DNA of 64,000 bases from Cordylochernes scorpioides (taxonomy: Eukaryota; Arthropoda; Arachnida; Pseudoscorpiones; Chernetidae): positions 4,496,909 through 4,560,908 of the forward strand of contig CP092880.1 in the NCBI GenBank assembly GCA_030710605.1. Direction: 5' to 3'. The notes under the pieces were generated by a model, which did no database searches, was not told the origin of the DNA, and was given only the letters and a program-made list of their open reading frames with translations. A program made the translations under genes and the position numbers. Shown one piece after another: positions 21,601-34,017 of the stretch (position 1 is the stretch's first letter; every line of letters begins with the position of its first letter).

Positions 21601-22845
21601 TCCTACACGGAGAGTGTACCACTCAGGCGATCCTACACGAAGAGTGTCCGCTCAGGCGATCCTACACGGAGAGTGTACCACACAGGCGATCCTACATGAA
21701 GAGTGTCCGCTCAGGCGATCCTACACGGAGAGTGTACCACTCAGGCGATCCTACACGAAGAGTGTCCGCTCAGGCGATCCTACACGGAGAGTGTACCACT
21801 CAGGCGATCCTACACGAAGAGTGTCCGCTCAGGCGATCCTACATGAAGAGTGTCCGCTCAGGCGATCCTACACGGAGAGTGTACCACTCAGGCGATCCTA
21901 CACGAAGAGTGTCCGCTCAGGCGATCCTACACGGAGAGTGTACCACTCAGGCGATCCTACACGAAGAGTGTCCGCTCAAGCGATCCTACATGAAGAGTGT
22001 CCGCTCAGGCAATCCTACACGAAGAGTGTCCGCTCAGGCGATCCTACACGAAGAGTGTCCGCTCAGGCAATCCTACACGAAGAGTGTCCGCTCAGGCAAT
22101 CCTACACGAAGAGTGTCCGCTCAGGCAATCCTACACGAAGAGTGTCCGCTCAGGCGATCCTACACGAAGAGTGTCCGCTCAGGCAATCCTACACGAAGAG
22201 TGTACCACTCAGGCGATCCTACACGAAGAGTGTACCACTCAGGCGATCCTACACGAAGAGTGTCCGCTCAGGCAATCCTACACGAAGAGTGTACCACTCA
22301 GGCGATCCTACACGAAGAGTGTCCGCTCAGGCAATCCTACACGAAGAGTGTCCGCTCAGGCAATCCTACACGAAGAGTGTCCGCTCAGGCGATCCTACAC
22401 GAAGAGTGTCCGCTCAGGCAATCCTACACGAAGAGTGTACCACTCAGGCGATCCTACACGAAGAGTGTCCGCTCAGGCAATCCTACACGAAGAGTGTCCG
22501 CTCAGGCGATCCTACACGAAGAGTGTCCGCTCAGGCAATCCTACACGAAGAGTGTACCACTCAGGCGATCCTACACGAAGAGTGTCCGCTCAGGCGATCC
22601 TACACGAAGAGTGTCCGCTCAGGCAATCCTACACGAAGAGTTTCCGCTCAGGCGATCCTACACGAAGAGTGTCCGCTCAGGCAATCCTACACGAAGAGTG
22701 TACCACTCAGGCGATCCTACACGAAGAGTGTCCGCTCAGGCAATCCTACACGAAGAGTGTTCGCTCAGGCGATCCTACACGGAGAGTGTACCACACAGGC
22801 TAAGCTACACGGAGAGTGTGAGCACATACACGGAGACCTACCTCA
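18660..22845. repeat. Minisatellite of mixed 30-bp and 21-bp units
   Basis: Basic unit: CACACAGGCGAACCTACACG plus GAGAGTGTAC (30 bp), interspersed with 21-bp units (GAGCACATACACGGAGAGTG plus T). Near 21300 the array switches to GATCC/AATCC units with ...TCCGCTCAGGCGATCCTACA and CGAAGAGTG. All units are multiples of three, so ORFs of 489-875 codons exist in at least four frames on both strands. Their mutual overlap and lack of flanking coding sequence argue against a gene. The segmental change of variants shows separate rounds of local expansion. Confidence 0.9.
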
Positions 22846-22949
22846 GCCAGGTCCGGCATCCTGGTTCACTGCCGTATATAGTACAAGGGTGTCCTGTCAC
22901 AGTGCCATGGACTCACGCTGCTGGACTGGTCCATAGTCGCTCTACTTCG

Positions 22950-23960
22950 TCTCTTTTTGTCAAGAGATCCGTCATTTGTACGTTCTCTATATTCATTTAT
23001 TGTTTAATTGGGCCGTTTATTGGCCGTTCATTTAATTGGTGCCTTTATCATTCTTTCAGATAATTGGTGCGTTTATTATTCTTTCATATAATTGGTGCCT
23101 TTGTCATTCTTTCAGATAATTGGTGCGTTTATTATTCTTTCAGATAATTGGTGCGTTTGTCCTTCTTTCAGATAATTGGTGCCTTTGTCATTCTTTCAGA
23201 TAATTGGTGCGTTTGTCATTCTTTCAGATAATTGGTGCCTTTGTCATTCTTTCAGATAATTGGTGCGTTTGTCATTCTTTCAGATAATTGGTGCGTTTAT
23301 TATTCTTTCAGATAATTGGTGCCTTTGTCCTTCTTTCAGATAATTGGTGCGTTAATTATTCTTTCAGATAATTGGTGCGTTTGTCCTTCTTTCAGATAAT
23401 TGGTGCGTTTGTCATTCTTTCAGATAATTGGTGCGTTTGTTGTTCTTTCAGATAATTGGTGCGTTTGTCCTTCTTTCAGATAATTGGTGCTTTTGTCCTT
23501 CTTTCAGATAATTGGTGCTTTTGTCATTCTTTCAGATAATTGGTGCGTTTGTCATTCTTTCAGATAATTGGTGCCTTTGTCCTTCTTTCAGATAATTGGT
23601 GCGTTTGTCCTTCTTTCAGATAATTGGTGCCTTTGTCATTCTTTCAGATAATTGGTGCGTTTATTATTCTTTCAGGTAATTGGTGCGTTTGTCCTTCTTT
23701 CAGATAATTGGTGCCTTTGTCATCCTTTCAGATAATTGGTGCGTTTATTGTTCTTTCAGATAATTGGTGCGTTTGTCCTTCTTTCAGATAATTGGTGCCT
23801 TTATCCTACTTTCAGATAGTTGGGGCGTTTATTGCGCGTTCATCTATTTGGTGCGTTTATTGTTCCTTCAGACATAATTGGAGCGTTTATTGTAAGTTCA
23901 GAAAATTGATGCATTAAATTTTTCAGATAATTCGAGAATAATTGTTGGTTCAGATTGTTT
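22950..23960. repeat. 29-bp minisatellite
   Basis: About 30 units close to TTTCAGATAATTGGTGCGTT plus TGTCATTC. The right end decays gradually (from 23800). Because 29 is not a multiple of three, no long ORF crosses it. It follows the 30/21-bp array after about 110 bp of unique sequence. Confidence 0.9.
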
Positions 23961-24290
23961 ATTGTTCTTTAAAAATTTAGAGTTTTTTTTTATCTTTGTC
24001 GGAGATTTGGACGTTTAATTTCCGTTAGAAATTTTCCGCTGTAATTTCAATAGAATATATTTGGGATTTTAATTTGTTAGTATATATCAGTGGGGAGTAT
24101 TTGTTCAAACTGTCTTATCTATTGGTGTAGGTTTTACCAAGTCTGCAATCAAAGCTCGTCTTGCATCCATTGCAATTTCAAATGAACCTCATTACAGAAG
24201 AGGTAGTGTCGGTATATATGGAGATCTAAGACAATGTCTGGTGTCTCTAAAGTCCAGGCGTCATTACACACACAATTGAATAAAAAAAAT
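23961..24290. other. No firm feature; small open frame
   Basis: A frame through about 24100-24285 reads IGVGFTKSAIKARLASIAIS... for roughly 60 codons without a recognisable domain. The stretch 24240-24300 (GTCTCTAAAGTCCAGG) is shared, inverted, with 5570-5615, so at least part is a repeat. Confidence 0.35.
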
Positions 24291-24620
24291 TCATATATTC
24301 CTCCAAAAGAAATAGACTCATAGACAAAACTTATGGAAGTCGTACTTCAAGCATGTATATCGGGATTCAGACAATAACTCTGAAAGATATTACAGTGACC
24401 TTTATTGGAAACACACGAGATAACCAAGTGTGAACAAAATTGTAAAGTCTTTTATGTCTCCGATCGTCTGCTTTTTTAAGGAGACAGAGGCAATTTTGTT
24501 CACATTTGGTTATCGTGTGTATCTTTAATAAAGGTCACTATAATATCTTTCAGAGTTATTGTCTGTATCCCGATATACATGCTAAAAGGTACAATTTCCT
24601 TAAGTTTTCAATGAGTGTAA
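24291..24620. mobile_element. Foldback ACTCATGG-family element
   Basis: The left arm (24310-24440) and right arm (24480-24620) are inverted around ...TTAAGGAGACAGAGGCAATT, the symmetric form also seen at 5222-5545. Non-coding. Confidence 0.7.
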
Positions 24621-24840
24621 TATTGTCTGAATCCCGATATACATGCTAGAAGGTACAATTTCCTTAAGTTTATCCATGAGTATATTATAATCAACAAAAT
24701 AAAAGAAGACGAGTTTCTTAAGAAACTGTCCTAAGAAGATTCTCTTATTTCTTATTATCCATGAGTGTAATATTGTCTGAATCCCGATATACATTCTAAA
24801 AGGTACAACTTCCTTATGTTCTTGAGTGTATATTAATTTC
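24621..24840 (-). mobile_element. ACTCATGG-family partial arms
   Basis: Two more right-arm copies (near 24625-24690 and 24760-24835) surround about 60 bp of unrelated AT-rich sequence. Fragmented. Confidence 0.6.
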
Positions 24841-25320
24841 TCTCTCTTCTACTCTATTACAGGACATTTTAAAAGTTATAAAAGTTTCAATATCGCCTTC
24901 TCGTTTTGAATTTTATTATCCAAACCATTCCTGTTATTCACTTAAAGCAATGGAGAACATGATCTAAACCTTCCTTATCTTCCCTATATGGATGCACTCG
25001 TATATGAGGAAATTTGCCTTTTCAACTTAGAAATTGATTAACAAGGTATCACCTAGATTTTCGTACACCCAAAACGCTTTGTCATTTCTCTGGAAAACCC
25101 AGAGTGAACCAAGACAGATGTATATGATGAAATTGTTTACTAATCCAGGAAAGGATTTGTAACGTACTCAATCTTGTTATGACACGGGTGTTTAGCATTC
25201 TAAGCTGGTAATGGGACATTCTACATGTAGATTTGAAGATGGGAAGAGTACAAGGTTATTTAAATAACCATTGAGACTTGATGGATTGTATCAAAAGACA
25301 GTTTCTGCCAATAACACTCA
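24841..25320. other. No recognised feature
   Basis: Mixed-composition spacer (CACTCGTATATGAGG, ACCCAGAGTGAACCAAGAC). No ORF or repeat supported. Confidence 0.45.
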
Positions 25321-26200
25321 TGTACAAAACTTAAGGAATGTTCTTGTTTTATTACCGACCGTCATCTTTTTTTTTTTTTTTTTTTAAGGAGATAGAGAAC
25401 ATTTTGTTTACACTTGGTTATCTCGTGTGTCTCCAATAAAGGTCACTGTAATATCTTTCAGAGTTATTGTCTGAATCCCGATATACATGCTAAAAGGTAC
25501 AACTTCCTCAAGTTTTGTTCGCACTTTGTTATCTCGTGTTTCTACAATAAAGGTCACTGTAATATCTTTCAGAGTTATTGTCTGAATCCCGATATACATG
25601 CTAAAAGGTACAACTTCCTTAAGTTTTGTTCGCACTTTGTTATCTCGTGTCTCCAATAAAGGTCACTGTAATATCTTTCAGAGTTATTGTCTGAATCCCG
25701 ATATACATGCTAAAAGGTACAACTTCCTTAAGTTTTGTTCACACTTTATCATCTCGTGTGTCTACAATAAAGGTCACTGTAATAACTTTCAGAGTTATTG
25801 TCTGAATCCCGATATACATGCTAAAAGGTACAACTTCCTTTAGTTTTGTTCGCACTTTGTTATCTCGTGTGTCTACAATAAAGGTCACTGTAATATCTTT
25901 CAGTGTTATTGTCTGAATCCTGATATACATGCTGAAAGGTACAACTTCCTTGAGTTTTGTCTATGAGTGTAGTTATCTCGTGTGTCTTTAATAAAGGTGA
26001 CTGTAATATCTTTCAGAGTTATTGTCTGAATCCCGATATACATGCTAAAAGGTACGACTTCCTTGAGTTTTGTCAATGAGTGTAGTTATCTCGTGTTTCT
26101 TTAATAAAGGTGACTGTAATATCTTTCAGAGTTATTGTCTCAATCCCGATATACATGCTAAAAGGTACAACTTCCTCAAGTTCTGTCCATGAGTGTAATT
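25321..26200 (-). mobile_element. ACTCATGG-family array with about 117-bp arm-plus-core units
   Basis: A left end ACTCATGTACAAAACTTAAGG at about 25316 is followed by a poly-T run and seven direct units. Each contains AATAAAGGTCACTGTAATAT, CAGAGTTATTGTCTGAATCC and ACAACTTCCTTAAGTTTTGT. Here the amplified unit includes the core, unlike the 76-bp arrays. ORFs of 60-80 codons arise on both strands from the repeats. Confidence 0.75.
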
Positions 26201-26205
26201 TTCGA

Positions 26206-26490
26206 CTTCATATTGTAGGTTCATGTACCTAGGATCAAGTGTACTTCAGTATAAGGTCTATATAACACATAATGAAGTTTGAGAAATATTTGATTAGAGA
26301 GTGTCTGTGTGTTTGTTGTATGTTAGAATTTCAAGCTATTGACATAGAAAACTAGACTAAAACCTTTAAGTTCCCCGCCACTATCTCACGTTGAGCCAAG
26401 AAAGAAACGTCTTTACGTCTGCTCGGTATAAATATCTGGCCAGAAGTGATTAATTGGATTTAGCGATCAGATATCCTGGTAGGCAGGAAA
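26206..26490. other. No recognised feature
   Basis: Short unique spacer (GTAGGTTCATGTACCTAGG, CGGTATAAATATCTGGCC) leading into the 31-bp array. Confidence 0.4.
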
Positions 26491-26494
26491 TCCT

Positions 26495-28775
26495 CCCTGC
26501 TTCATTGGACTGTCACCTTGTTGGTCTGTCACCTTGTAGGACTGTCACCTTGTTGGTCTGTCACCTTGTTGGACTGTCACCTTGTTGGACCGTCACCTTG
26601 TCACATACTGGGACTGTCACCTTGTTTTGGTCTGTCACCTTGTCCTACACTTGTACTACGGTCTGTCACCTTGTCCCACATTTAGAATACGGTCTGTCAC
26701 CTCGTCCCACATTTAGAATACGGTCTGTCACCTTGTCCCACATTTAGAATACGGTCTGTCACCTTGTCCCATATTTAGAATACGGTCTGTCACCTTGTCC
26801 CACATTTGTACTACGGTCTGTCACCTTGTCCCACATTTGTACTACGGTCTGTCACCTTGTCCCACATTTAGAATACGGTCTGTCACCTTGTCCCACATTT
26901 ATAATACGGTCTGTCACCTTGTCCCATATTTAGAATACGGTCTGTCACCTTGTCCCACATTTAGAATACGGTCTGTCACCTTGTCCCACATTTAGAATAC
27001 GGTCTGTCACCTCGTCCCACATTTAGAATACGGTCTGTCACCTTGTCCCACATTTAGAATACGGTCTGTCACCTTGTCCCATATTTAGAATACGGTCTGT
27101 CACCTTGTCCCACATTTGTACTACGGTATGTCACCTTGTCCCACATTTGTACTACGGTCTGTCACCTTGTCCCACATTTAGAATACGGTCTGTCACCTTG
27201 TCCCACATTTATAATACGGTCTGTCACCTTGTCCCATATTTAGAATACGGTCTGTCACCTTGTCCCACATTTAGAATACGGTCTGTCACCTTGTCCCACA
27301 TTTAGAATACGGTCTGTCACCTTGTCCTATATTTAGAATACGGTCTGTCACCTTGTCCCACATTTAGAATACGGTCTGTCACCTTGTCCCACATTTAGAA
27401 TACGGTTTGTCACCTTGTCCCATATTTAGAATACGGTCTGTCACCCTGTCACACATTTAGAATACGGTCTGTCACCTTGTCCCAAATTTAGAATACGGTC
27501 TGTCACCTTGTCCCACATTTAGAATACGGTCTGTCACCTTGTCCCACATTTAGAATACGGTTTGTCACCTTGTCCCATATTTAGAATACGGTCTGTTGCC
27601 TTGTGCCACATTTATAATACGGTCTGTCACCTGGTCCCATATTTAGAATACGGTCTGTCACCTTGTCCCACATTTAGAATACGGTCTGTCACCTTGTCCC
27701 ACATTTAGAATACGGTCTGTCACCTTGTCCTACATTTAGAATACGGTCTGTCACCTTGTCCCACATTTAGAATACGGTCTGTCACCTTGTCCCATATTTA
27801 GAATACGGTCTGTTACCTTGTCCCATATTTAGAATACGGTCTGTCACCTTGTCCCACATTTAGAATACGGTCTGTCACCTTGTCCCACATTTAGAATACG
27901 GTCTGTCACCTTGTCCCATATTTAGAATACGGTCTGTTACCTTGTCCCATATTTAGAATACGGTCTGTCACCTTGTCCCACATTTAGAATACGGTCTGTC
28001 ACCTTGTCCCATATTTAGAATACGGTCTGTCACCTTGTCCCACATTTAGAATACGGTCTGTCACCTTGTCCCATATTTAGAATACGGTCTGTCACCTTGT
28101 CCCATATTTAGAATACGGTCTGTTACCTTGTCCCATATTTAGAATACGGTCTGTCACCTTGTCCCACATTTAGAATACGGTCTGTCACCTTGTCCCACAT
28201 TTAGAATACGGTCTGTCACCTTGTCCTACATTTAGAATACGGTCTGTCACCTTGTCCCACATTTAGAATACGGTCTGTCACCTTGTCCCATATTTAGAAT
28301 ACGGTCTGTCACCTTGTCCCACATTTAGAATACGGTCTGTCACCTTGTCCCACATTTAGAATACGGTCTGTCACCTTGTCCCACATTTAGAATACGGTCT
28401 GTCACCTTGTCCCACATTTAGAATACGGTCTGTCACCTTGTCCCACATTTAGAATACGGCATGTCACCTTGTCCCACATTTAGAATACGGTCTGTCACCT
28501 TGTCCCACATTTAGAATGCGGTCTGTCACCTTGTCCCACATTTAGAATACGGTCTGTCACCTTGTCCCACATTTAGAATACGGTATGTCACCTTGTCCCA
28601 CATTTAGAATACGGTCTGTCACCTTGTCCCACATTTAGAATACGGTCTGTCACCTTGTCCCATATTTAGAATACGGTCTGTCACCTTGTCCCATATTTAG
28701 AATACGGTCTGTCACCTTGTCCCACATTTAGAATACGGTCTGTCACCTTGTCCCATATTTAGAATACGGTTACTA
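26495..28775. repeat. 31-bp minisatellite, about 72 units
   Basis: The unit is GGTCTGTCACCTTGTCCCAC plus ATTTAGAATAC. The left edge (26495-26620) has shorter irregular units (CACCTTGTTGGACTGT), perhaps the progenitor. A 310-bp block (10 units, with the rarer TTTGTACTACGG units) at about 26690-26995 is repeated at 27000-27305 almost exactly, so expansion involved segments of several units. Confidence 0.9.
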
Positions 28776-29030
28776 AACCGAAAACACGTTTCACACTTAA
28801 AGTAGATTTCTTATCTGTAAGAAGTTATCTCAATCTTCCGACAATTTCATCTTCGCATTCACAATAGACTATTTATTTCAAGCTCGATCATTTCATTTTA
28901 TCTAACCTAATATAATATAAGTCAAATCTGTTATTCTTTTTTCAAAAAAAAAATTAATAGATATAGTTGAATATTCCAAACGAGAATCCATAAAATAACA
29001 TGGCTCTCCCGTTCTCTGCTGGAAGTGTTA

Positions 29031-29560
29031 TACACTCATGGACAAAACTTAAGGAAGTTGTACCTTTAAGCAGGTATATCGGGATTCAGACAATAACTCT
29101 TAAAGATACACTCATGGACAAAACTTAAGGAAGTTGTACCTTTTAGCATATATATCGGGATTCAGACAATAACTCTGAAAGATACACTCATGGACAAAAC
29201 TTAAGGAAGTTGTACCTTTTAGCATGTATATCGGGATTCAGACAATAACTCTTAAAGATACACTCATGGACAAAACTTAAGGAAGTTGTACCTTTTAGCA
29301 TATATATCGGGATTCAGACAATAACTCTGAAAGATACACTCATGGACAAAACTTAAGGAAGTTGTACCTTTTAGCATGTATATCGGGATTCAGACAATAA
29401 CTCTGAAAGATACACTTATGGACAAAACTTAAAGAAGTTGTACATTTTAGCATATATATCGGGACAATAACTCTGAAAGATATTACAGTGACCTTTATTG
29501 AAGACCCACGAGATAACCAAGTGTGAACAAAATTGCCTCTGTTCCTTCAAAAAAAGGGAA
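29031..29560 (+). mobile_element. ACTCATGG-family tandem array
   Basis: Six 76-bp units beginning at TACACTCATG (29031, 29107, ...), then the core (ATTACAGTGACCTTTATTGA) and TTGCCTCTGTTCCTTC. The units are only a few changes apart, suggesting recent amplification. The inverted right end is missing. Confidence 0.75.
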
Positions 29561-30249
29561 AGCCCTTTTTCAGCTAACTAAAAACGTATGAACAAGTTAA
29601 TGAAAAGAGATTATATAACATTTTAAAGAGGTATTTATGTAAATATATGACATAAGAATTCAATAATTTACATAATTGAATAAATTCGAAGAATCATTTT
29701 TGTAATTATTTAGTAATTTTGTAATGTTTTGTATTCTGCAATAATGCTAGCATTTGAAAAATGAACGACTGTGATTGATTATCGGGTTATAGTCTAATTG
29801 GTAAAAAGATTGATAGTTGTACAAGGGATATAAAGGTAATGGAAAGGTTACGAAAAAAAGAGCGAATGTGTTTTAGAAATTGGTAGAAGTTTTAATCAAA
29901 GATGCCTCAGGATGGTATTGCAAGAAATCTAGCGTCAGAAGTAAGATTTCTAAAGAGGCCACCGGCAGAACAATGTCTGATGATATATGCCGCAGGTGGT
30001 CCGCAGCTGGTAACACTGAACTACCTTCTCGAGGGGCTTACAACATTGCGTGGCATTGCCTTCATGGTGAAATTCAGCTTTTATTTCGAGAGATAGGGCA
30101 TCTTTGATAGTTCCTTACCCTTCCCATACCTGGTAATCACATGCTATTTCAAACTACAGATCGAACGCCATCAGAAATACGTTAGATGAGGAAAACAAGA
30201 CCTATTCTAATTTGAGGCTAATATCTTCTTGAGGAATGAAAAAGTATTA
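29561..30249. other. No firm gene; small overlapping ORFs at 29880-30107
   Basis: Two overlapping plus-strand ORFs (75 and 64 codons) lie here. The second contains SEVRFLKRPPAEQCLMIYAA, whose composition is less AT-driven than its surroundings. I recognise no domain. It could be a decayed element ORF or exon remnant. Confidence 0.35.
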
Positions 30250-30411
30250 CAAGTAGAACCTCCATGAGAGGACACTCGCGCTAGAAGACATCTCTTTACA
30301 AGTTTTCATTTGCAAATTATAATTTTTACTATTTATTAACTCTCCAGTAAGAGGATACCTCTCCCTAAAGGACACTTTGCCTTAAGAGTCAGTTACAGGA
30401 ATGTTCTACTG
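30250..30411. mobile_element. pogo/Tigger-like MITE, degenerate
   Basis: CAAGTAGAACCTCCATGAGA at the left and ATGTTCTACTG at the right, with the family's internal CTCCCTAAAGGACACTTTG. Terminal CAG is altered to CAA. Confidence 0.7.
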
Positions 30412-30829
30412 TATATGTGTATATCTTTTGCTGTAGTGCCTAAAACGTTCGCCCAACGTATTTATTTTAATGTCAATATAATGACACAATGATAGTCTGG
30501 TAATGATTTTCATAAGCTTCCTTTAGGTAGCAGCAGCTATTATCTGTTCTAGTTACACTCAGGGATACCTAGATTCAACTAACAACGGTTGTATGGCACA
30601 ATTCCATTCTGGGATGGAGTTTGGTTGGTGAAGTGGTAAACACCAAGATTTCCCATATTCACGAATCAATATCGAATCCCAAAATGAGCCTTTATTTTCG
30701 GATTTCAATGGCACCCGATTGTAGCACACAAATCCAAACCCCTAGTAGATCAAGTAATCAAAATGGGCGGGTTCCGGACATAATGTCGACAGACCAGAAT
30801 CCGGATAGAAGCTACCCCTTGAACTTACA
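30412..30829. other. No recognised feature
   Basis: A 73-codon ORF at 30621-30842 runs into the minisatellite and is not recognisable. The rest is unassigned. Confidence 0.4.
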
Positions 30830-33640
30830 TCCTACCCCATAGAATACAATAAGGGACAGAGACTATCCATGGGATTTATAACCGTACCCCATAGAATAAA
30901 TTCTGTAATAGAGGCTACCCCTGGAACTAAGGTTTGTACCCCATAGAATACAATATGAGACAAGAGAGTCTACCCCTGGAACTAACTACTCTATACAATA
31001 TAATACGGGACAAGATAGAGAGAGAGACTACCCATGGAACTTATATCCTACCCCATAGGATACACTCTGGAATAGAGACTAACCATGGAACTAACGTCCG
31101 TACCCCTGGAACTAACTACTCTATAGAATATAATACGGGACAAGAGAGTCTACCCATGGAATTCACAACCGTACCCCATAGAATAGACTCTGGGATAGAG
31201 GATAACCATGGAATTAAAGTTCCATACCCCATAGAATACGAGACAAGAGAGTCTACCCATGGAACTAACAACCATACTCCATAGAATACAATACGGGACA
31301 AGAGATTCTACCCATGGAACTAACAACCATACTCCATAGAATACAATACGGGACAAGAGATTCTACCCATGGAAATAACAACCATACTCCATAGAATACA
31401 ATACGGAACAAGAGAGTCTACCCATGGAACTAACAACCATACTCCATAGAATACAATACGGGACAAGAGAGTCTACCCATGGAACTAACAACCATACTCC
31501 ATAGAATACAATACGGGACAAGAGATTCTACCCATGGAACTAACAACCATACTCCATAGAATACAATACGAGACAAGAGAGTCTACCCATGGAACTAACA
31601 ACCATACTCCATAGAATACAATACGGGACAAGAGATTCTACCCATGGAACTAACAACCATACTCCATAGAATACAATACGGGACAAGAGATTCTACCCAT
31701 GGAACTAACAACCATACTCCATAGAATACAATACGGGACAAGAGAGTCTACCCATGGAACTAACAACCATACTCCATAGAACACAATACGGGACAAGAGA
31801 GTCTACCCATGGAACTAACAACCATACTCCATAGAATACAATACGGGACAAGAGAGTCTACCCATGGAACTAACAACCATACTCCATAGAATACTATACG
31901 GGACAAGAGATTCTACCCATGGAACTAACAACCATACTCCATAGAATACAATACGAGACAAGAGAGTCTACCCATGGAACTAACAACCATACTCCATAGA
32001 ATACAATACGGGACAAGAGAGTCTACCCATGGAACTAACAACCATACTCCATAGAATACAATACGGGACAAGAGATTCTACCCATGGAACTAACAACCAT
32101 ACTCCATAGAATACAATACGAGACAAGAGAGTCTACCCATGGAACTAACAACCATACTCCATAGAATACAATACGGGACAAGAGATTCTACCCATGGAAC
32201 TAACAACCATACTCCATAGAATACAATACGGGACAAGAGAGTCTACCCATGGAACTAACAACCATACTCCATAGAATACAATACGGGACAAGAGATTCTA
32301 CCCATGGAACTAACAACCATACTCCATAGAATACAATACGAGACAAGAGAGTCTACCCATGGAACTAACAACCATACTCCATAGAATACAATACGGGACA
32401 AGAGATTCTACCCATGGAACTAACAACCATACTCCATAGAATACAATACGAGACAAGAGAGTCTACCCATGGAACTAACAACCATACTCCATAGAATACA
32501 ATACGAGACAAGAGAGTCTACCCATGGAACTAACAACCATACTCCATAGAATACAATACGGGACAAGAGAGTCTACCCATGGAACTAACAACCATACTCC
32601 ATAGAATACAATACGGGACAAGAGATTCTACCCATGGAACTAACAACCATACTCCATAGAATACAATACGGGACAAGAGAGTCTACCCATGGAACTAACA
32701 ACCATACTCCATAGAATACAATACGGGACAAGAGAGTCTACCCATGGAACTAACAACCATACTCCATAGAATACAATACGAGACAAGAGAGTCTACCCAT
32801 GGAACTAACAACCATACTCCATAGAATACAATACGGAACAAGAGAGTCTACCCATGGAACTAACAACCATACTCCATAGAATACAATACGGAACAAGAGA
32901 GTCTACCCATGGAACTAACAACCATACTCCATAGAATACAATACGGGACAAGAGAGTCTACCCATGGAACTAACAACCATACGCCATAGAACACAATACG
33001 GGACAAGAGAGTCTACCCATGGAACTAACAACCATACTCCATAGAATACAATACGGGACAAGAGATTCTACCCATGGAACTAACAACCATACTCCATAGA
33101 ATACAATACGGGACAAGAGATTCTACCCATGGAACTAACAACCATACTCCATAGAATACAATACGGGACAAGAGATTCTACCCATGGAACTAACAACCAT
33201 ACTCCATAGAATACAATACGGGACAAGAGATTCTACCCATGGAACTAACAACCATACTCCATAGAATACAATACGGGACAAGAGAGTCTACCCATGGAAC
33301 TAACAACCATACTCCATAGAATACTATACGGGACAAGAGATTCTACCCATGGAACTAACAACCATACTCCATAGAATACAATACGGGACAAGAGATTCTA
33401 CCCATGGAACTAACAACCATACTCCATAGAATACAATACGGGACAAGAGATTCTACCCATGGAACTAACAACCATACTCCATAGAATACAATACGGGACA
33501 AGATATTCTACCCATGGAACTAACAACCATACTCCATAGAATACAATACGGGACAAGAGAGTCTACCCATGGAACTAACAACCATACTCCATAGAATACA
33601 ATACGAGACAAGAGAGTCTACCCATGGAACTAACAACCAT
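30830..33640. repeat. 55-bp minisatellite, left part
   Basis: The unit contains CCATACTCCATAGAATACAA, TACGGGACAAGAGA and TCTACCCATGGAACTAACAA (55 bp by spacing). About 50 units. The first 420 bp are irregular variants (ACCCCTGGAACTAACTACTC), and from about 31250 units are nearly identical. The array continues after the BEL/Pao element at 39799, so it was one array before that insertion. Alternating GAGAGTC/GAGATTC variants could be used to trace expansions. Confidence 0.92.
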
Positions 33641-34017
33641 TATTGCGATTTCACCGCCACTCTGTGTTGTGACGACGATCTAAATTCTATAGAGGTAGTC
33701 ACTCACCTCTATTCTTGGTCGGCGGGGTTGAAGGTTCAAAGTTAAGGCGTCGTTGTTTATAACACTTTTAAAATATACGACGAAAACAGGAGGGAAAATT
33801 ATATTTATTACAATTTAAGAAAATAAGTAAAGTATTATTTAAATATTTACACTAAAAGATATTTATAAAAAGAGAATCGTAGATCAGGGCAAATTCTAGT
33901 GTTCGAAAAAGTTGTTTACAAGTTCTACAGTTATTGTTTCCTCATTTTACCGCTGCATCCCCGTGGCCGCTTCCGCCGGCTTCCCATTGGCTGCTTCGGA
34001 CGTCTTCTTTTCCAACA
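33641..34017 (-). repeat. BEL/Pao 3' LTR
   Basis: On the minus strand it begins TGTTGGAAAAG and ends CGCAATA, 377 bp. It matches 39417-39793 without a visible difference. The Gag-Pol frame runs about 70 bp into this LTR before stopping at 33947. Confidence 0.95.

Noticed and set aside
18671-23063. ORFs of 489-875 codons (HTGEPTRRVY, VVHSPCRFAC type)
   Set aside because: All unit lengths are multiples of three, so at least four frames on both strands are open; a satellite explanation suffices.
25408-25930. Overlapping 60-80 codon ORFs on both strands
   Set aside because: Repeat-derived, same sequence read in both directions, disrupted in other arrays.
26495-28775. CRISPR-like array
   Set aside because: Units are directly adjacent with no unique spacers; eukaryotic context; minisatellite.
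33641-34017. Envelope gene downstream of integrase, making it retrovirus-like
   Set aside because: Pol runs directly through the purine tract into the 3' LTR; there is no room or frame for an env.
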